Assembly: GCA_945861245.1 (NCBI GenBank) | Contig: CAMAUE010000031.1 | Location: 1-42,312 of the forward strand | Source: Singulisphaera sp. GP187 | GTDB taxonomy: Bacteria; Planctomycetota; Planctomycetia; Gemmatales; Gemmataceae | Direction: 5' to 3' | DNA length: 42,312 nucleotides | Part shown: one piece after another, positions 34,274 through 42,312 of the stretch | Position numbering within the stretch: position 1 is the first letter of the stretch | How the letters are laid out: each line of letters opens with the position of its first letter | Position numbers and translations under genes: made by a program | Notes under the pieces: generated by a model | The model's database searches: none | Told to the model about the DNA's origin: nothing | What the model saw: only the letters and a program-made list of their open reading frames with translations

Positions 34274-34357
34274 GTTGTGCATTGCGATGATTTCGGCAAT
34301 ATCGTATCATGAATGAGCATCGCGCCCGAATCAGTTCCGCAATTCGGAGGCAAATCC

Positions 34358-36775
34358 ATGTCGCGCTTCCTCGCAACCTTCGCCATCCTTTCCATCGCCA
34401 GCAGCGCCGCCGCCCAGTTGCCGCAGGAACCGCTGGTCAAGCAGGTGAAGATCGGCATCGCTCGCGGCGTCGCCAATCTTGTCGCTCGGCAGCAGGGCAA
34501 CGGTGCCTGGGAAGAACTGGCAGGCGACGAGAAATCGGTCTATCGCGGCGGAACCAGCGCGCTCATCGTCCTTGCGCTCATCCAATGTGACGGCGTTCTC
34601 GACGACCCCAAGCTCGAACAACGCCGGCTGCACGCTGTCAAAATCGGACTCGAGCACATCCGCGCGATCGATTCGGGCAAAGTCTACGTTCGCGCACTCC
34701 AGACCATGGCTCTTGCCGACGCTCGCAATCCCAAGGACCTCAAGCAGCTTGACAACAACGTGCAATGGCTGCTCGATGCGCGTGTCTACAAAGCGAACAA
34801 GTTCATCGGCTGGGGCTACGATCAACGCCATATCACGCAGGCTTCTGACGCTTCCAATTCGCAATACGCCATGCTCGCCCTTTGGCACGCTCGGCAAGCG
34901 GGTGCGAAGATCCCGCGCAACGTGTGGGAGGAAATCCGCGACTACTACACGCGCACGCAAACCAAAGACGGCGCCTGGATCTATTCCAACGACTACGGAC
35001 CCGACGACGAAAAAGGCGCCAGCGTCACCATGTCCGTCGCCGGGCTGTGCGGGCTTCTCATCGCCGGCATGGAGCTCAACGGCGGCCGCGAGCAATGGCT
35101 CAGCCCTGGTCGCTTTCAGGGCTGTGGCAGCTACAGCGAAAACGAACCTCTCGCCAAGGCCCTCGCCTGGGTCAGCCGTGATAAGAATTTCTCCTTAACC
35201 CTGTCCGGCCGTTCCTATTACCACCTCTACGGCATCGAACGCGCCGGTCGCCTGTCCGGGCAACGCTTCTTCGGCGCGCACGACTGGTATCGCGAAGGCT
35301 GCGAGTTTCTCGTCAAACGCCAAGAATCCGACGGCTCGTGGCAGAAGCTCGCCGGCTGGGACCGCTGGCCGAACATCAACACCGCCTTCGCTCTGCTCTT
35401 CCTCTCCAAGGGCCGAACGCCCGTCGTCATCAGCAAACTCGTGCATGGCAATTGGCCTCGCCGCGAGGACGACACCGACTGGAACAACGACCGCAACGAC
35501 CTGCGCTTTCTCACCGATTACCTCAGCCGAAGCGAACTCTTCGACCGCAAGCCGCTCGCCTGGCAAACCTACGATATCCAGCGCTCGATCGAAGCACGGC
35601 TCGACAAGAACGCCGTGCTCAACATCGACGAGGAAGACGCCGTCCTTTCCGACATGCGCCAATCGCCGATCCTCTACTTCAACGGCCACACCTCACCCCT
35701 ACGGCGATTTCAAGATGTCGAGATTAAGCTCATCAAACGCTTCACCGAGAACGGCGGCTTCCTCGTCGCCGAGGCGTGTTGTGGCGATCCGCGTTTTGAC
35801 GAAGGCGTCAAGGAATGGGTGAAGGACGTTTGGCCCGGCAGCGAGCTGCGCTATCTCGATAGCACGCATCCGATCTGGACCAGCTATCACACCATCACCG
35901 GAGGCGAACCGTACAAGCTGATGGGCCTGCAAGTCGGCTGCCGAACGGTCATGATCTACAGCCCGCAGGATCTATCGTGCTGGTGGGAATCGAACAAGTA
36001 CGAAGGCGATGCCCGCGGCGTGCTGGCGTTTCGCCTCGGTGCCAATATCGTAGCGTATGGCACAGGCCGCGTGGCCCCGCAACCGCGCCTGACGCCGATC
36101 GACATCGCCTCGGCCACGAGCGTCAAGGAACCGCCGCGCAAACGTGGGTTCTTCGAGATTCGTCAAATCTACCACCAAGGCGATTGGCAGCCGGCCCCGC
36201 GGGCGATGCAAAACGTACTTCTGCATGTGCACAAAACCGCCGGACTTGACGTGCGACTTCAAGTGCAACGCGTGCTGCCGACTGATTCCGATATCGCGTC
36301 GGCGAAGTTCCTCTACATGCACGGTCGGCAAACATTCACCATCAACAAAGGCGGCCTGGACCACCTACGCCTCACGCTCGACAACGGCGGCCTGCTGCTC
36401 GCCGACGCCTGTTGCGGCAGCCCCGAGTTCGACAAGGCGTTTCGCACCTTCGCGGCCAACCTCTTCCCGGGCGAAAAGCTCGTCACCGTCTCGAACGATC
36501 TCGATAACCCCGATCCGCTGTTCTCGGCAACGCTCAACGACGAAGCCCTGACCGCCTCCAACATCAAATGCCGAACGAAAGTCAACGGTTCGATGCAACC
36601 GATGGCCCCGCAAATCGAAGGCATCAAGCGCAACGGCCGCTGGGTCGTCCTGTACAGCAAATACGACCTCGGCTGCGCGTTAGAGAAACACGCCTCACCC
36701 GATTGCGTAGGCTACGACCCCGACAGCGCCCTGCGCATCGCGACGGCGGCAGTAAGGTACAACGTGCGGCCGTGA
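34358..36775 (+). CDS. exported DUF4159 protein with N-terminal prenyltransferase-repeat domain
   Basis: An 805-residue protein with signal peptide MSRFLATFAILSIASSAAAQ. The first half is an alpha-alpha toroid of the prenyltransferase/terpene cyclase type (LVARQQGNGAWEEL, SNSQYAMLALWHARQAG, FLVKRQESDGSWQKL). The second half holds two DUF4159 domains. Each has a beta strand plus FNGH/MHGR, then GGFLVAEACCGDP-FD or GGLLLADACCGSP-FD, near residues 470 and 680. The duplicated ACCG motif is striking. The function is unknown. The perfect GGAGG 7 nt before the ATG at 34358 fixes the start; an upstream in-frame ATG at 34313 has none. Confidence 0.9.
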   Translation: MSRFLATFAILSIASSAAAQLPQEPLVKQVKIGIARGVANLVARQQGNGAWEELAGDEKSVYRGGTSALIVLALIQCDGVLDDPKLEQRRLHAVKIGLEHIRAIDSGKVYVRALQTMALADARNPKDLKQLDNNVQWLLDARVYKANKFIGWGYDQRHITQASDASNSQYAMLALWHARQAGAKIPRNVWEEIRDYYTRTQTKDGAWIYSNDYGPDDEKGASVTMSVAGLCGLLIAGMELNGGREQWLSPGRFQGCGSYSENEPLAKALAWVSRDKNFSLTLSGRSYYHLYGIERAGRLSGQRFFGAHDWYREGCEFLVKRQESDGSWQKLAGWDRWPNINTAFALLFLSKGRTPVVISKLVHGNWPRREDDTDWNNDRNDLRFLTDYLSRSELFDRKPLAWQTYDIQRSIEARLDKNAVLNIDEEDAVLSDMRQSPILYFNGHTSPLRRFQDVEIKLIKRFTENGGFLVAEACCGDPRFDEGVKEWVKDVWPGSELRYLDSTHPIWTSYHTITGGEPYKLMGLQVGCRTVMIYSPQDLSCWWESNKYEGDARGVLAFRLGANIVAYGTGRVAPQPRLTPIDIASATSVKEPPRKRGFFEIRQIYHQGDWQPAPRAMQNVLLHVHKTAGLDVRLQVQRVLPTDSDIASAKFLYMHGRQTFTINKGGLDHLRLTLDNGGLLLADACCGSPEFDKAFRTFAANLFPGEKLVTVSNDLDNPDPLFSATLNDEALTASNIKCRTKVNGSMQPMAPQIEGIKRNGRWVVLYSKYDLGCALEKHASPDCVGYDPDSALRIATAAVRYNVRP

Positions 36776-37014
36776 CGGCGGGATGATGTTCAGACGCGTT
36801 TCTGGTGGCAATGCGTTCGATCTCGTTGAGCTCGCGGGGCATCTCGAAGCACAACGTCGCCGGGCCGGCGCACCGACGAATGGAAGCAAAAAGAACAGCG
36901 CTCGCCGCGCCCAAGGATAATCGGAAGAACGCCCGTGCGACTTGGACTGCGGAATCTCATATCATGCCATTATCCCGCGCGGCTAATTACCGGACCGAGA
37001 GAATAGGCGAGCGA

Positions 37015-37626
37015 ATGGCACACGACACTGCGAAAAAGAAAAAGTCGTCCCAAACCTTCGATCGACCGGTCGATCTGGATCGGATCGCTGCTGCGGTGCG
37101 CGAGATCCTACTCGCAATCGGCGAAGATCCCGATCGCGATGGTCTGCGCGAGACGCCGGCGCGCGTGGCTCGCATGTATGACGAGATGTTTGCCGGGCTG
37201 CGCAAAGACCCGGCAACCGTGTTGCAAAAGACGTTCATCGAAAAGTATGACGAAATGGTGCTCGTTAAGGACATCGAATTCGAGAGCATGTGCGAGCATC
37301 ACCTGCTGCCGTTCTTCGGGACGGCCCATATCGCCTATTTGCCGAACGGTCGGATCGTCGGTTTGAGCAAACTCGCGCGAATCGTGGAGATACTGTCGCG
37401 TCGGCCGCAAGTACAGGAACGCATGACGGAGATGCTCGCCGACTTGGTGATGGCGGAGCTGGATGCCCGCGGCGTCGGTGTCGTCGTGGAGGCGTCGCAT
37501 ACCTGCATGTCGATGCGCGGCGTGCGCAAGTCGCACAGTCGATGCACGACCAGTGCGATGCGTGGCGTGTTCCAGTCGAACCTCTCGACGCGCGCGGAGT
37601 TCATGGCGCTGATTCAGACAAAATAG
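37015..37626 (+). CDS. folE: GTP cyclohydrolase I
   Basis: A 203-residue enzyme that opens GTP to dihydroneopterin triphosphate, the first step to folate and also to tetrahydromethanopterin-type pterins. Zinc ligands are C93 and H96 (MCEHHLLPFF) and C164 (SHTCMSMRG). Other family marks are GLRETPARVARMY, HIAYLPNGRIVGLSKLARIVE and the end MRGVFQSN-STRAEF. The frame opens at 36805 but relatives start near residue 1 as chosen here. A start at 36964 is possible. As this genome also encodes formylmethanofuran dehydrogenase subunits, the pterin product may serve both cofactors; that link is inference. Confidence 0.95.
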   Translation: MAHDTAKKKKSSQTFDRPVDLDRIAAAVREILLAIGEDPDRDGLRETPARVARMYDEMFAGLRKDPATVLQKTFIEKYDEMVLVKDIEFESMCEHHLLPFFGTAHIAYLPNGRIVGLSKLARIVEILSRRPQVQERMTEMLADLVMAELDARGVGVVVEASHTCMSMRGVRKSHSRCTTSAMRGVFQSNLSTRAEFMALIQTK

Positions 37627-37638
37627 ATGCGTCGGAAA

Positions 37639-37710
37639 AGTGGCTAGTAGCTAGTGGCTAGTGGCTAGCGGCCCCAATTACTAACCACTAGCCACTAGCC
37701 ACTAGCCACT
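37639..37710. repeat. palindrome built from CTAGTGG repeats, abutting the next start codon
   Basis: The left side has repeated TGGCTAG units and the right side repeated CCACTAG units, complementary over about 28 nt around a short loop. It fills the gap between folE and the following membrane protein gene, ending 1 bp before that gene's first ATG and so displacing any ribosome-binding site. Confidence 0.82.
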
Positions 37711-37711
37711 G

Positions 37712-38461
37712 ATGATTGTGACGTTCTGCCTACGATTGGCTGCGGGGATGATACTGATTCTGCCGGCGTTGCCTGCGAGCGATCTGCCGCCGCGGTTTTT
37801 TCGCGTGCATTTCTTGACGGCGTTGGGCTTGTTGGGCGTGGTTGGCGTGTTCGTGGCGGATTCGGCTACGCCGGCGTTCTGGGCGCTGTATGCGGGTGCG
37901 GTTCTGTGGTGCGTTTTCGGATCGATCGTTTGGCATCTGAACGACGCGCCAGGCGGAAGATTGGCAATCTGGATTACGCCCATCGTGCTCTCGGCGTGCA
38001 TGGTCCTCGGCGGCATGCTGATTCGGAGCGACCGCGATTCGGCCCTGCGCATCGCCGATGACATCGCCTCGGCACTTGTCGTCGGCAGTGCGATTACCGC
38101 GATGCTTATCGGGCATTCGTATCTCATTTCTCCCGCGATGACGATTACGCCACTCATGCGGTTGTTAGCTGCGCTGGGCATTGCCATCCTGATACGTCTC
38201 ACGTTGGCGTGTTACGGACTTTGGATCTGGTCGACAGATCAACGCATCGCGTCGATGGAAACGGAGTTGCTGCTCTGGCTAAGCGTGCGTTGGGCTCTTG
38301 GACTATTCGCCCCGATGATCCTCGGCTGGATGGCTTGGGAGACGGCACGCATTCGCTCGACGCAGTCAGCGACTGGGATCCTATACGTGGTTGTGATAGT
38401 CTGCTTCCTCGGAGAGCTTACGAGCATGCTGATTGCGGAGAAAACGGGCTTTCCATTGTGA
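37712..38461 (+). CDS. seven-helix membrane protein of unknown function
   Basis: A 249-residue protein with about seven hydrophobic helices and short polar loops. Recognisable stretches are VGSAITAMLIGHSYLISPAMTITPLMRLL and LSVRWALGLFAPMILGWMAWETARIRSTQSATG. I cannot assign a family. It may be an integral subunit of a redox complex, but no partner genes are adjacent. The first ATG (37712) has no ribosome-binding site because a palindrome ends just before it. An internal ATG at 37748, preceded by GCGGGG, is a possible real start. Confidence 0.7.
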   Translation: MIVTFCLRLAAGMILILPALPASDLPPRFFRVHFLTALGLLGVVGVFVADSATPAFWALYAGAVLWCVFGSIVWHLNDAPGGRLAIWITPIVLSACMVLGGMLIRSDRDSALRIADDIASALVVGSAITAMLIGHSYLISPAMTITPLMRLLAALGIAILIRLTLACYGLWIWSTDQRIASMETELLLWLSVRWALGLFAPMILGWMAWETARIRSTQSATGILYVVVIVCFLGELTSMLIAEKTGFPL

Positions 38462-38572
38462 ACTCGCAGCTTTACAGCTTTCGCGATCCGATTTAGGTTG
38501 CGACTCTACCGGGCCGGGCCATAAAACAGAATCATGTGATATTGGACGAAGTTCAGCACTCGGATTGTCCGA

Positions 38573-38600
38573 CGCGAGCGCCAAGCCGCAAGCGGAAAAC
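38573..38600. repeat. half copy of the GCTTAGCGCTC family
   Basis: CGAGCGCCAAGCCGCAAGCG followed by GAAAAC matches one arm of the family, with one change. The opposite arm is absent. Confidence 0.65.
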
Positions 38601-38615
38601 AGTAAGGATTGTTTC

Positions 38616-39065
38616 GTGAAAGTGACGTTTGCTTGTCCGGCGTGTGACCAACCAGATGCCGTGCCTGTTGACGCCGCGTTCGATTGGCAATGCTCGGCAT
38701 GCGATCATCGCCAGCATTTTGCCGCGGCGGATCCCGCCTTGCCTGATTGCGTGGTATGTGACAACCACGAGTTCTATAAACGGAAAGACTTCCCGCACAC
38801 CCTGGGCATGGTGATTCTCGTCGGTGCGCTGCTCCTATCGACAATCACCTATTACTGGTACGAAAAATGGTGGTCGTGGGCGTTTCTCATCGGCTCGGCA
38901 ATCATCGACGGCGGTTTGTACTTACTGGTGGGTGATGTCGTGGTCTGCTACCGATGCAACGCCCACTACCGCGGGCTGACGGCGAGCGCCGCGCACCAAC
39001 CGTTTGAGATCACGATCGGCGAACGATATCGCCAGGAACGAATCCGCCAGGATCGGCTCAAGTAG
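38616..39065 (+). CDS. small membrane protein with two zinc-ribbon-like CxxC pairs
   Basis: A 149-residue protein. The N-terminal 50 residues hold CPACDQPD, CSACDHRQ and CVVCDNHEFY, that is three CxxC pairs like a zinc ribbon. Two hydrophobic segments follow (LGMVILVGALLLSTITYYW and AFLIGSAIIDGGLYLLVGDVVVC), then CYRCNAHYRG. It may be a membrane-bound metal-binding or folding helper; no function is known to me. The start is a GTG at 38616 with AAGGA 7 nt upstream. The frame is open from 38433, but that part overlaps the preceding gene and the repeat. Confidence 0.75.
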   Translation: MKVTFACPACDQPDAVPVDAAFDWQCSACDHRQHFAAADPALPDCVVCDNHEFYKRKDFPHTLGMVILVGALLLSTITYYWYEKWWSWAFLIGSAIIDGGLYLLVGDVVVCYRCNAHYRGLTASAAHQPFEITIGERYRQERIRQDRLK

Positions 39066-39071
39066 AAAACG

Positions 39072-39155
39072 CAAGCCCAGGGGTGCGGTACTCCGAACCC
39101 CTGGGATCGCTTGACAAGTATCCCTGGGGTTCGGAGTACCTCACCCCTGGGCTTG
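39072..39155. repeat. 34-bp palindrome (family III)
   Basis: Left arm 39073-39106 and right arm 39121-39154 are complementary with one or two mismatches (left begins AAGCCCAGGGGTGCGGTACT). It fills the gap between the small membrane protein and the dehydrogenase gene and shares sequence with 14330-14410. Confidence 0.87.
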
Positions 39156-39182
39156 TATGAGAACAAATGAAGGGTTCAAGTC

Positions 39183-42098
39183 GTGGATGCGCGTCGGTTG
39201 CAAGATGATCTGCACGGCTTTTTCAAAGGTGAAGTCCATTTCGACGACGTCACGCGGACGCTTTACGCCACGGATGCGAGCATTTTTCAAGTTACGCCTG
39301 CCGGCGTCGTGGCGCCATTCGATGACGAGGATGTCAGACTACTCGTAAAGTATGCTCACGAAAACGGCGTCTCGCTAATCGCTCGCGGCGCCGGCACGGG
39401 TGTCGCTGGCGAGTCGCTCGGTGATGGGCTGGTCGTCGATTTCTCGCGACGCTTTCGTCAGATTTCTGCCATCGACAATGAAACGGTTCGCGTGCAAGCC
39501 GGGGCTACGCTCGCCGCAGTGAACGCTCGACTCGCTGAGGTTAGTCGCCGACTGGCGCTGGACCCTGCCAATGCTGGCGTCGGAACGGTGGGCGGGATGC
39601 TAGCGCGCAACGCCTGCGGACCGCGCGCGATCAAGTACGGTCGAACGCTGGAACAGGTCCTATCGCTGCGCACCGTGCTCGACAACGGTGAGGTAGTCGA
39701 ATTGAGACGGGAAACGCCACTCTCAGCCGGCGAACCGGGGTCGCATTTCTCCGACATCGTTACCGCGCTCGGCGTGCTGTTTGAGCAGAACCGGGAATTT
39801 ATCGACGGCGTTCCCCAGCGAACTCGGCATGATCGCCTGGGGTACAACATTCGCGCCGTACAGATCGGCCAATCGCTCGACATAGCGAAACTATTGATTG
39901 GCTCGGAAGGCACTCTCGCGCTGTTCACCGAGGCGACATTGCGGACGATTCCGCTGCCGATCGGTCGCTCGATGGTATTGGCGAATTTCGCTCGATTTGA
40001 CAGCGCGTTGCAGTGCGTGGCGAGCGTGATGGCGACCAGGCCGTCGGCATGCGAACTTCTCGATCGGCGGCTGCTCGGCCTGGCGCGAATCGGCGACACA
40101 AGCGCCATCGCGGGATTCATTCTGCCCACTGCCGAGGCGGCGCTGCTGATCGAATGGGAGGCCGACACCGAAGCCGAGGCCCAGCGCGAAGCCGACGGGC
40201 TCGCCGATCGCCTCCGCGGTTTCGCGGATGTACTTGCGGTGCATTCGGCATTAACACGCCAGCAACAGGATACGCTTTGGCAGATCCGCGAAATCGCCTT
40301 GCCAAGCATGCATGCGGCCCGCGCGGGCGTGCAGCCGATTCCGCTGGTCGAGGACATTGCGGTGCCAATCGAGGCGTTGCGCGAAACCATTCGGCGTTCA
40401 CAGGAAATCCTGCAGGAACACGAAACGACGGGCAGCTTCCTGATCCACGCCGGCGCGGGCCAGGTCCACGCCAGGCCGTTTCTCGATCTCAGCCAGATGG
40501 AGCATGTCTCGCGGCTCTGGTCGATCGCGGACAAGATCCACGCATTGGCGCTGGAACTGGGCGGTACTGTAAGCAGCCAGGACGGCACAGGATTGGCACG
40601 CACGCCGTGGGTCGCCAGGCAGGCCGGGTCGCTCTATCCGATCTTCCGCCAAATCAAGTCGATCTTCGATCCAAAGAACATCTTCAATCCAGGCAAGATC
40701 GTCGATCCCGATCCGTTGCAACTCAAGAGACCGCTGCGCGAGTTTGTCGCACGAGCAACTACAACGGTCCCGCTGTCTCTGGCCTGGACGGCGGAGGCGG
40801 TGACGCAGGAGGTGAACCACTGCAATGGCTGCGGGCAATGCCGAACCGCCCTGCCGAGCCAACGCATGTGCCCGATCTTTCGCGCCGACGGGACGGAGGC
40901 GGCGACGCCGCGAGCCAAGGCGAATCTGCTTCGGCACATTCTGCATCAGGCCGAGGTAGGCACACGCATCGGTTCGGAGGAGGTGCGTGCCGTCGCCGAC
41001 TTGTGCGTCCATTGCAAGATGTGCGCCGTCGAATGTCCGTCGCATATCGACGTGCCGCGACTGATGCTCGAAGCCAAGATCGCGAACGTGGCCGAACATG
41101 GCATGGACAACACCGATTGGTTCTTCGCCCGGATCGAAAACGTGTTGCGCTGGGGCCATTCCATGACTTTGCTAACGAACTTCGCGTTGTGGGCCAGGCC
41201 GACGCGCTGGCTGCTCGACAAGTTTTTCGGCGTCTCTGCCAAGCGTCGGCTGCCGCGCCTTGCCTCGCGAACATTCCTCGCCCTCGCCAAGAAACGTGGC
41301 TGGACACAGAAGCCCAACGGCAATCGGCCCACGGTCGTCTACTTCGTTGACCTCTTCGCGAACTACTTCGACCCGCAGATTGGCGAGGCCGCCGTTGCCG
41401 TCCTGCGCCATAATGGCTTCGACGTATTCGTACCGCCTGAGCAACGCGGCAGCGGCATGGAATCACTCGTGCACGGCGACATCGAAGGGGCACGCGAGTC
41501 AGCCAAGCAAAACCTTCGAGTTCTCGCCGAGGCGGCCCGGACGGGTTGGCCGATCGTTTGCTCGGAACCGACCGCTGCCGTCGCCTTGAAGCAAGACTAC
41601 CTTGACCTCCAGCGTGACGACGACGCTCGCGCCGTCGCCGAGCAGGCTATCGAACTCAATGCGTTCCTTTGGCGATTGCGCCAAGAAGGCAAATTGCGGA
41701 CCGACCTGCAACCGCTCGATTTCGGCGTCGGGCATCACGTTCCCTGCCACGTCAAGGCGTTGACCGGACCGATCGCCGGGCCGGAACTCATGCGGCTCAT
41801 ACCGCAGATGCGCGTGCAAACGATCGACAGCGGCTGTTCGGGCATGGCCGGCACGTTTGGATTGAAGTCGGCGAACCGCGAGGTTTCGCTCCAGGCCGGC
41901 GAAGTGATGCTGCGTGAATTCCGCCAGCCCGCCAACGCCTTCGGCTCGACGGAGTGTAGCAGTTGTCGCATGCAGATGGAAGACGCCGGCGGCAAGCGCA
42001 CGCTACATCCGGTGCAATATCTCGCCCTGGCGTATGGCCTGATGCCCGAGCTTGCCGTCCGCTTACGTGAACCGATTCGAGATAGGATGCTGCGATGA
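39183..42098 (+). CDS. GlcD-like FAD-linked dehydrogenase fused to a two-cluster Fe-S/CCG domain
   Basis: A 971-residue fusion that probably oxidises D-lactate, glycolate or another 2-hydroxyacid and passes electrons to quinone. The N-terminal half is an FAD-binding type 4 domain (DDEDVRLLVKYAHENGVSLIARGAGTG region, GTVGGMLARNACG, DRLGYNIR, FNPGKIV). The middle has two [4Fe-4S] motifs: C547-x2-C550-x2-C553 with C563-P, and C608-x2-C611-x2-C614-x3-C618-P. The C-terminal part has two cysteine-rich CCG-type regions (HHVPCHVKAL with DSGCSGMAG, and STECSSCRMQM) like GlpC/GlcF. In E. coli GlcD and GlcF are separate; here they form one chain. The GTG at 39183 has AAGGG 9 nt upstream. The stop overlaps the moaD start. 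Confidence 0.9.
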   Translation: MDARRLQDDLHGFFKGEVHFDDVTRTLYATDASIFQVTPAGVVAPFDDEDVRLLVKYAHENGVSLIARGAGTGVAGESLGDGLVVDFSRRFRQISAIDNETVRVQAGATLAAVNARLAEVSRRLALDPANAGVGTVGGMLARNACGPRAIKYGRTLEQVLSLRTVLDNGEVVELRRETPLSAGEPGSHFSDIVTALGVLFEQNREFIDGVPQRTRHDRLGYNIRAVQIGQSLDIAKLLIGSEGTLALFTEATLRTIPLPIGRSMVLANFARFDSALQCVASVMATRPSACELLDRRLLGLARIGDTSAIAGFILPTAEAALLIEWEADTEAEAQREADGLADRLRGFADVLAVHSALTRQQQDTLWQIREIALPSMHAARAGVQPIPLVEDIAVPIEALRETIRRSQEILQEHETTGSFLIHAGAGQVHARPFLDLSQMEHVSRLWSIADKIHALALELGGTVSSQDGTGLARTPWVARQAGSLYPIFRQIKSIFDPKNIFNPGKIVDPDPLQLKRPLREFVARATTTVPLSLAWTAEAVTQEVNHCNGCGQCRTALPSQRMCPIFRADGTEAATPRAKANLLRHILHQAEVGTRIGSEEVRAVADLCVHCKMCAVECPSHIDVPRLMLEAKIANVAEHGMDNTDWFFARIENVLRWGHSMTLLTNFALWARPTRWLLDKFFGVSAKRRLPRLASRTFLALAKKRGWTQKPNGNRPTVVYFVDLFANYFDPQIGEAAVAVLRHNGFDVFVPPEQRGSGMESLVHGDIEGARESAKQNLRVLAEAARTGWPIVCSEPTAAVALKQDYLDLQRDDDARAVAEQAIELNAFLWRLRQEGKLRTDLQPLDFGVGHHVPCHVKALTGPIAGPELMRLIPQMRVQTIDSGCSGMAGTFGLKSANREVSLQAGEVMLREFRQPANAFGSTECSSCRMQMEDAGGKRTLHPVQYLALAYGLMPELAVRLREPIRDRMLR

Positions 42099-42312
42099 TC
42101 GTGCTCTTTTTTGCGCGAACCCGTGATCTCGCCGGCGTTGACCGCGTGCAATTTACACCGGCACCCGCAAACGTCGGGATGCTGCGCCAGGAAATTGCAG
42201 GACGATTTCCGAAATTAGCAGGATTGCTTGACAAATGCGCGATCGCCGTGGGCAACGAATTCGCTGGCGACGACGCCGTTTTGCAAGAAACCGACGAAGT
42301 CGCCCTGTTGCC
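42095..42312 (+). CDS. moaD: molybdopterin synthase small subunit MoaD, C-terminus beyond window
   Basis: The first 72 codons of a MoaD/ThiS-type beta-grasp protein: MIVLFFARTRDLAGVDRVQF at the front, then LRQEIAGRFPKLAGLL, IAVGNEFAGDDAVLQETDEVALL, stopping just before the expected PPVSGG end. MoaD carries the sulfur that makes the dithiolene of molybdopterin. Its ATG overlaps the stop of the dehydrogenase (ATGA), so the two are translated together. The cofactor it helps make would be needed by FhcB/FmdD in this window. A moaE gene would be expected next, outside the window. Confidence 0.87.
   Translation, partial: MIVLFFARTRDLAGVDRVQFTPAPANVGMLRQEIAGRFPKLAGLLDKCAIAVGNEFAGDDAVLQETDEVALL

Noticed and set aside
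36805..37014. N-terminal extension of FolE
   Set aside because: The extra residues do not resemble the family, and the length from 37015 (203 residues) is normal for GTP cyclohydrolase I.
9297..39155. CRISPR array
   Set aside because: The repeated palindromes are dispersed singly in gaps, with no regular spacer units and no cas genes.
39458..40603. 381-residue minus-strand frame
   Set aside because: Antisense shadow of the FAD domain of the GlcD-like dehydrogenase; Ser/Arg-rich with no motif.

Overview
The window looks like a planctomycete chromosome, most likely a Gemmata-type member of the Gemmataceae. That rests on family content rather than a taxonomic marker: a Tat-exported DUF1501 protein, DUF4159 and prenyltransferase-repeat proteins, a very large DUF4175-like membrane protein, a receptor-type Ser/Thr kinase, a PQQ-dependent sugar dehydrogenase-type double propeller, C1-transfer (formylmethanofuran dehydrogenase) genes in a bacterial context, GC-rich DNA and long intergenic palindromes. 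No rRNA, tRNA or CRISPR array was seen.

Layout. 1-930: the N-terminal part of a YbaL/Kef-type cation:proton antiporter (minus). 1364-3811: a Ser/Thr kinase fused to a UrtA-type urea-binding sensor (minus). 4167-6185: an accessory patch with a tyrosine recombinase, an AlbA_2 gene cut short, and a 180-bp element with terminal inverted repeats that forms the cut. 6258-9682 (minus): formylmethanofuran dehydrogenase genes fhcB/fmdB and fmdD, separated by a toxin-antitoxin-like pair, a nucleotidyltransferase pair and a 51-residue protein. 9937-15564: a frameshifted membrane protein, a double beta-propeller sugar dehydrogenase, ArsR plus aquaglyceroporin, and a transglutaminase-like protein. 15663-17978: a Bfd-like ferredoxin with a clear promoter and operator, then a DUF1501 protein and a textbook terminator. 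18094-24241 (minus): a prenyltransferase-repeat protein, a DUF4175-like giant and an alpha/beta hydrolase. 24453-30632: a membrane-anchored sigma-54 activator and a transketolase split in two halves around an unrelated membrane gene. 30728-34041 (minus): a hybrid-sensing histidine kinase overlapping its response regulator. 34358-42312: a DUF4159 protein, FolE, two membrane proteins, a GlcD-like FAD/Fe-S dehydrogenase and the start of moaD.

The most striking observation is that fhcB is open from 7586 to 6258 except for one in-frame TGA. That TGA sits exactly where the metal-ligating Cys/Sec lies in the FwdB/FmdB family (the context reads Ser-Leu-TGA-His-Gly-Pro). A stem-loop with a G in a four-base loop follows 25 nt after the TGA, as expected of a bacterial SECIS. 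I read this as a selenocysteine-containing FhcB. MoaD at the right edge (molybdopterin synthesis) and FolE (first step of pterin synthesis) are functionally compatible, though distant.

A second theme is dispersed palindromes. At least ten copies of one family (core CTTAGCGCTC/GAGCGCTAAG), two copies of a second and two full plus one half copy of a third lie almost exclusively in gaps between genes, together with several single-copy repeats of the same style. They make 12-34 bp stems and usually lack a T-tract. Some copies have changed both arms in a matching way.
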